From Desulfobacterales bacterium (GTDB lineage Bacteria > Desulfobacterota > Desulfobacteria > Desulfobacterales > C00003106), in NCBI GenBank assembly GCA_030594505.1, contig JAUVFC010000127.1, positions 1 to 5,676 on the forward strand: a stretch of DNA of 5,676 bases. Direction: 5' to 3'. The notes under the pieces are model-generated. The model searched no databases, was not told where the DNA came from, and saw only the letters and a list, made by a program, of their open reading frames with translations. Below are positions 4,636 to 5,676 of the stretch, piece after piece (position 1 is the stretch's first letter; each line of letters starts with the position of its first letter). A program made the translations under genes and the position numbers.

Positions 4636-5580
4636 ATGAAATCTTTTTTAAAAATAATTATCGCTTCTACCGTTTTGTTTCTGATTGCAACTGTAAGTGG
4701 GTATCTTACATTAACACTTCTCATCAAAAGTGAAGATATCGTGGTAGTTCCTGATCTGATAGGGAATGATGCAATCTATGCCCTGGAAATATTGACTGAT
4801 CTTGGACTTAATACTAAAGTAAAAGGGTCTGAATATAATGCTGATATCCCTAAGAACCATGTAGTATTCCAGAACCCTCAATCCTGTAGTGAAATAAAAA
4901 AGGGCAGGGCTGTTCATATCATATTATCAAAGGGGCCAAAGACATTTCTCCTCCCGGAACTTGTTGGTCTCGATATTCGACAGGCTAAGATTATAATAGA
5001 AGAAAACGATTTAAAGTTGGGAAATATAGCAAAAGTTCACAAGGAGCGAACCAGGCTGGACGAAGTTATAGCCCAAACACCCTGCCCCCAGGGAACTGTT
5101 GCAAGGGGAAGCGCCGTTAACCTGTTGGTCAGCCTCGGGCATAAGCTAAAAGCATTTGCCATGCCTTCTTTAGAGGGGTTGACACTGGATGACGTCATAC
5201 TTCTCCTGGAACGTGATCGTCTCATCTTAGGCAAAATTCAATCGACTTTCAGAAAAAAAGATCCGGACGGTATGGTGGTGGCACAGGAGCCGGCAGACGG
5301 CTATCGGGTCACAGAGAATACAAGGGTAAATCTGACTATTAACCGTCTGGCGCCCAAGGAACGATCTCCAAAGAAAGTTTATCTATTTAAGTATCGGCTT
5401 TCCAACGGCTTTCTAAAAAAACATATAAAGATTGTAATGAATATCCGGGGCTTTTCATACAGTTTCTACGATACTTTTGTAAAACCCGGAGAAGAAATAA
5501 GGCTCTTAGTGCCACAGATTGCTGATATTACGTTGTTGTTGTATGAAGATCAGGAGTTAATACTGAAAAAAGTTTTTTAG
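4636..5580 (+). CDS. single-pass membrane protein with three PASTA repeats and an unrecognised C-terminal domain
   Basis: A 314-residue protein with a short basic N-terminus and a hydrophobic segment at about 7-30 (signal anchor), so the rest should lie in the periplasm. Three PASTA repeats follow, at about 36-100, 103-168 and 173-237. Each has a V/L/M-P-x-L-x-G opening (VPDLIG, LPELVG, MPSLEG), a Q-x-P core (Q79-P81, Q147-P149, Q217-P219) and a closing beta strand. PASTA repeats bind muropeptides or mediate cell-wall protein contacts in PknB-type kinases and class B PBPs, but this protein has neither a kinase nor a transpeptidase domain. Residues 239-314 form a separate, probably beta-rich segment (KIVMNIRGFSYSFYDTF, KPGEEIRLLVP) that I do not recognise. 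There are only two cysteines, C84 and C150. The start is 2 bases after fmt, with no clear ribosome-binding site, so it is probably coupled to fmt. The family call is firm; a cell-envelope role is inferred. Confidence 0.88.
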   Translation: MKSFLKIIIASTVLFLIATVSGYLTLTLLIKSEDIVVVPDLIGNDAIYALEILTDLGLNTKVKGSEYNADIPKNHVVFQNPQSCSEIKKGRAVHIILSKGPKTFLLPELVGLDIRQAKIIIEENDLKLGNIAKVHKERTRLDEVIAQTPCPQGTVARGSAVNLLVSLGHKLKAFAMPSLEGLTLDDVILLLERDRLILGKIQSTFRKKDPDGMVVAQEPADGYRVTENTRVNLTINRLAPKERSPKKVYLFKYRLSNGFLKKHIKIVMNIRGFSYSFYDTFVKPGEEIRLLVPQIADITLLLYEDQELILKKVF

Positions 5581-5587
5581 TTTTATA

Positions 5588-5676
5588 TTTGATGATCTCG
5601 TAAAAAGTCTTTGATGAGCTTATCTTGGTCACTTTTCTTAGAGCTTCTTAGTGAAGCGAAGCGTCAAAATCGTAAA
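5588..5676. repeat. repeat-like sequence at the right edge (TTTGATGATCTCGTAAAAAGTC type)
   Basis: After the PASTA gene there are 96 bases without a gene. They contain TTTGATGA twice, 22 bases apart (5588-5595 and 5610-5617), and TCGTAAA twice (5598-5604 and 5670-5676, the last bases of the window). There is also a small hairpin GCTTC-TTAGT-GAAGC (5643-5657). From memory, TGATGA-CTCGTAAAAAGTC-like sequence is a frequent dispersed element in deltaproteobacterial spacers. No credible rho-independent terminator for the fmt-PASTA transcript is visible before the window ends. Confidence 0.35.

Noticed and set aside
5563..5590. AAAAAAG-TTTTTT at the end of the PASTA gene as a terminator
   Set aside because: No usable loop and no G-C pairs in the core stem; it is simply the lysine/phenylalanine codons at the C-terminus.

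Overview
The window looks like a piece of a chromosome from a Gram-negative, moderate-GC bacterium, most likely a Desulfobacterota/deltaproteobacterium. This is an inference. It rests on the style of the housekeeping proteins, a kinase-less PASTA-repeat membrane protein directly behind fmt, and spacers that resemble repeat families I remember from that phylum. No marker gene for taxonomy is present, so the assignment is moderate at best. I see no CRISPR array, transposase, phage gene, toxin-antitoxin pair or recognisable defence system.

Layout. Bases 1-369 (+) are the 3' end of an HI0933/YhiN/BaiN-type FAD flavoprotein, clearly richer in GC than what follows. A possible 56-codon small ORF overlaps its stop by ATGA (366-536, +). 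Facing it on the minus strand are mgsA (methylglyoxal synthase, 454-888), with a likely weak terminator at 415-437, and, upstream of mgsA, a tRNA-Leu(CAG) gene with encoded CCA (1008-1094). The tRNA has a good sigma70-like promoter (1147-1176). That promoter lies back to back with a candidate promoter for ribF (+).

The plus-strand block holds ribF (FMN/FAD synthesis, 1205-2134), which overlaps by 4 bases a Nudix hydrolase of the ADP-ribose/nucleotide-sugar pyrophosphatase type (2131-2685). A 213-base AT-rich spacer with repeat-like sequence follows. Next come nfi (endonuclease V, 2899-3585), a 103-base spacer, fmt (Met-tRNA formyltransferase, 3689-4633) and, 2 bases later, a single-pass membrane protein with three PASTA repeats and an unrecognised C-terminal segment (4636-5580). 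The last 96 bases have no gene and look like the edge of a dispersed repeat.

How the genes work together. ribF and the Nudix gene are probably translationally coupled, linking flavin-nucleotide synthesis with hydrolysis of nucleoside-diphosphate derivatives. nfi (repair of deaminated bases) and fmt (translation initiation) are standard housekeeping genes. fmt and the PASTA gene look co-transcribed. mgsA provides the methylglyoxal bypass of lower glycolysis. The window is mainly ordinary housekeeping. The points worth a second look are the small ORF at the flavoprotein/mgsA junction, the composition break there, the shared divergent promoter region, the repeat-like spacers, the loop after the Nudix box, and the C-terminal segment of the PASTA protein.
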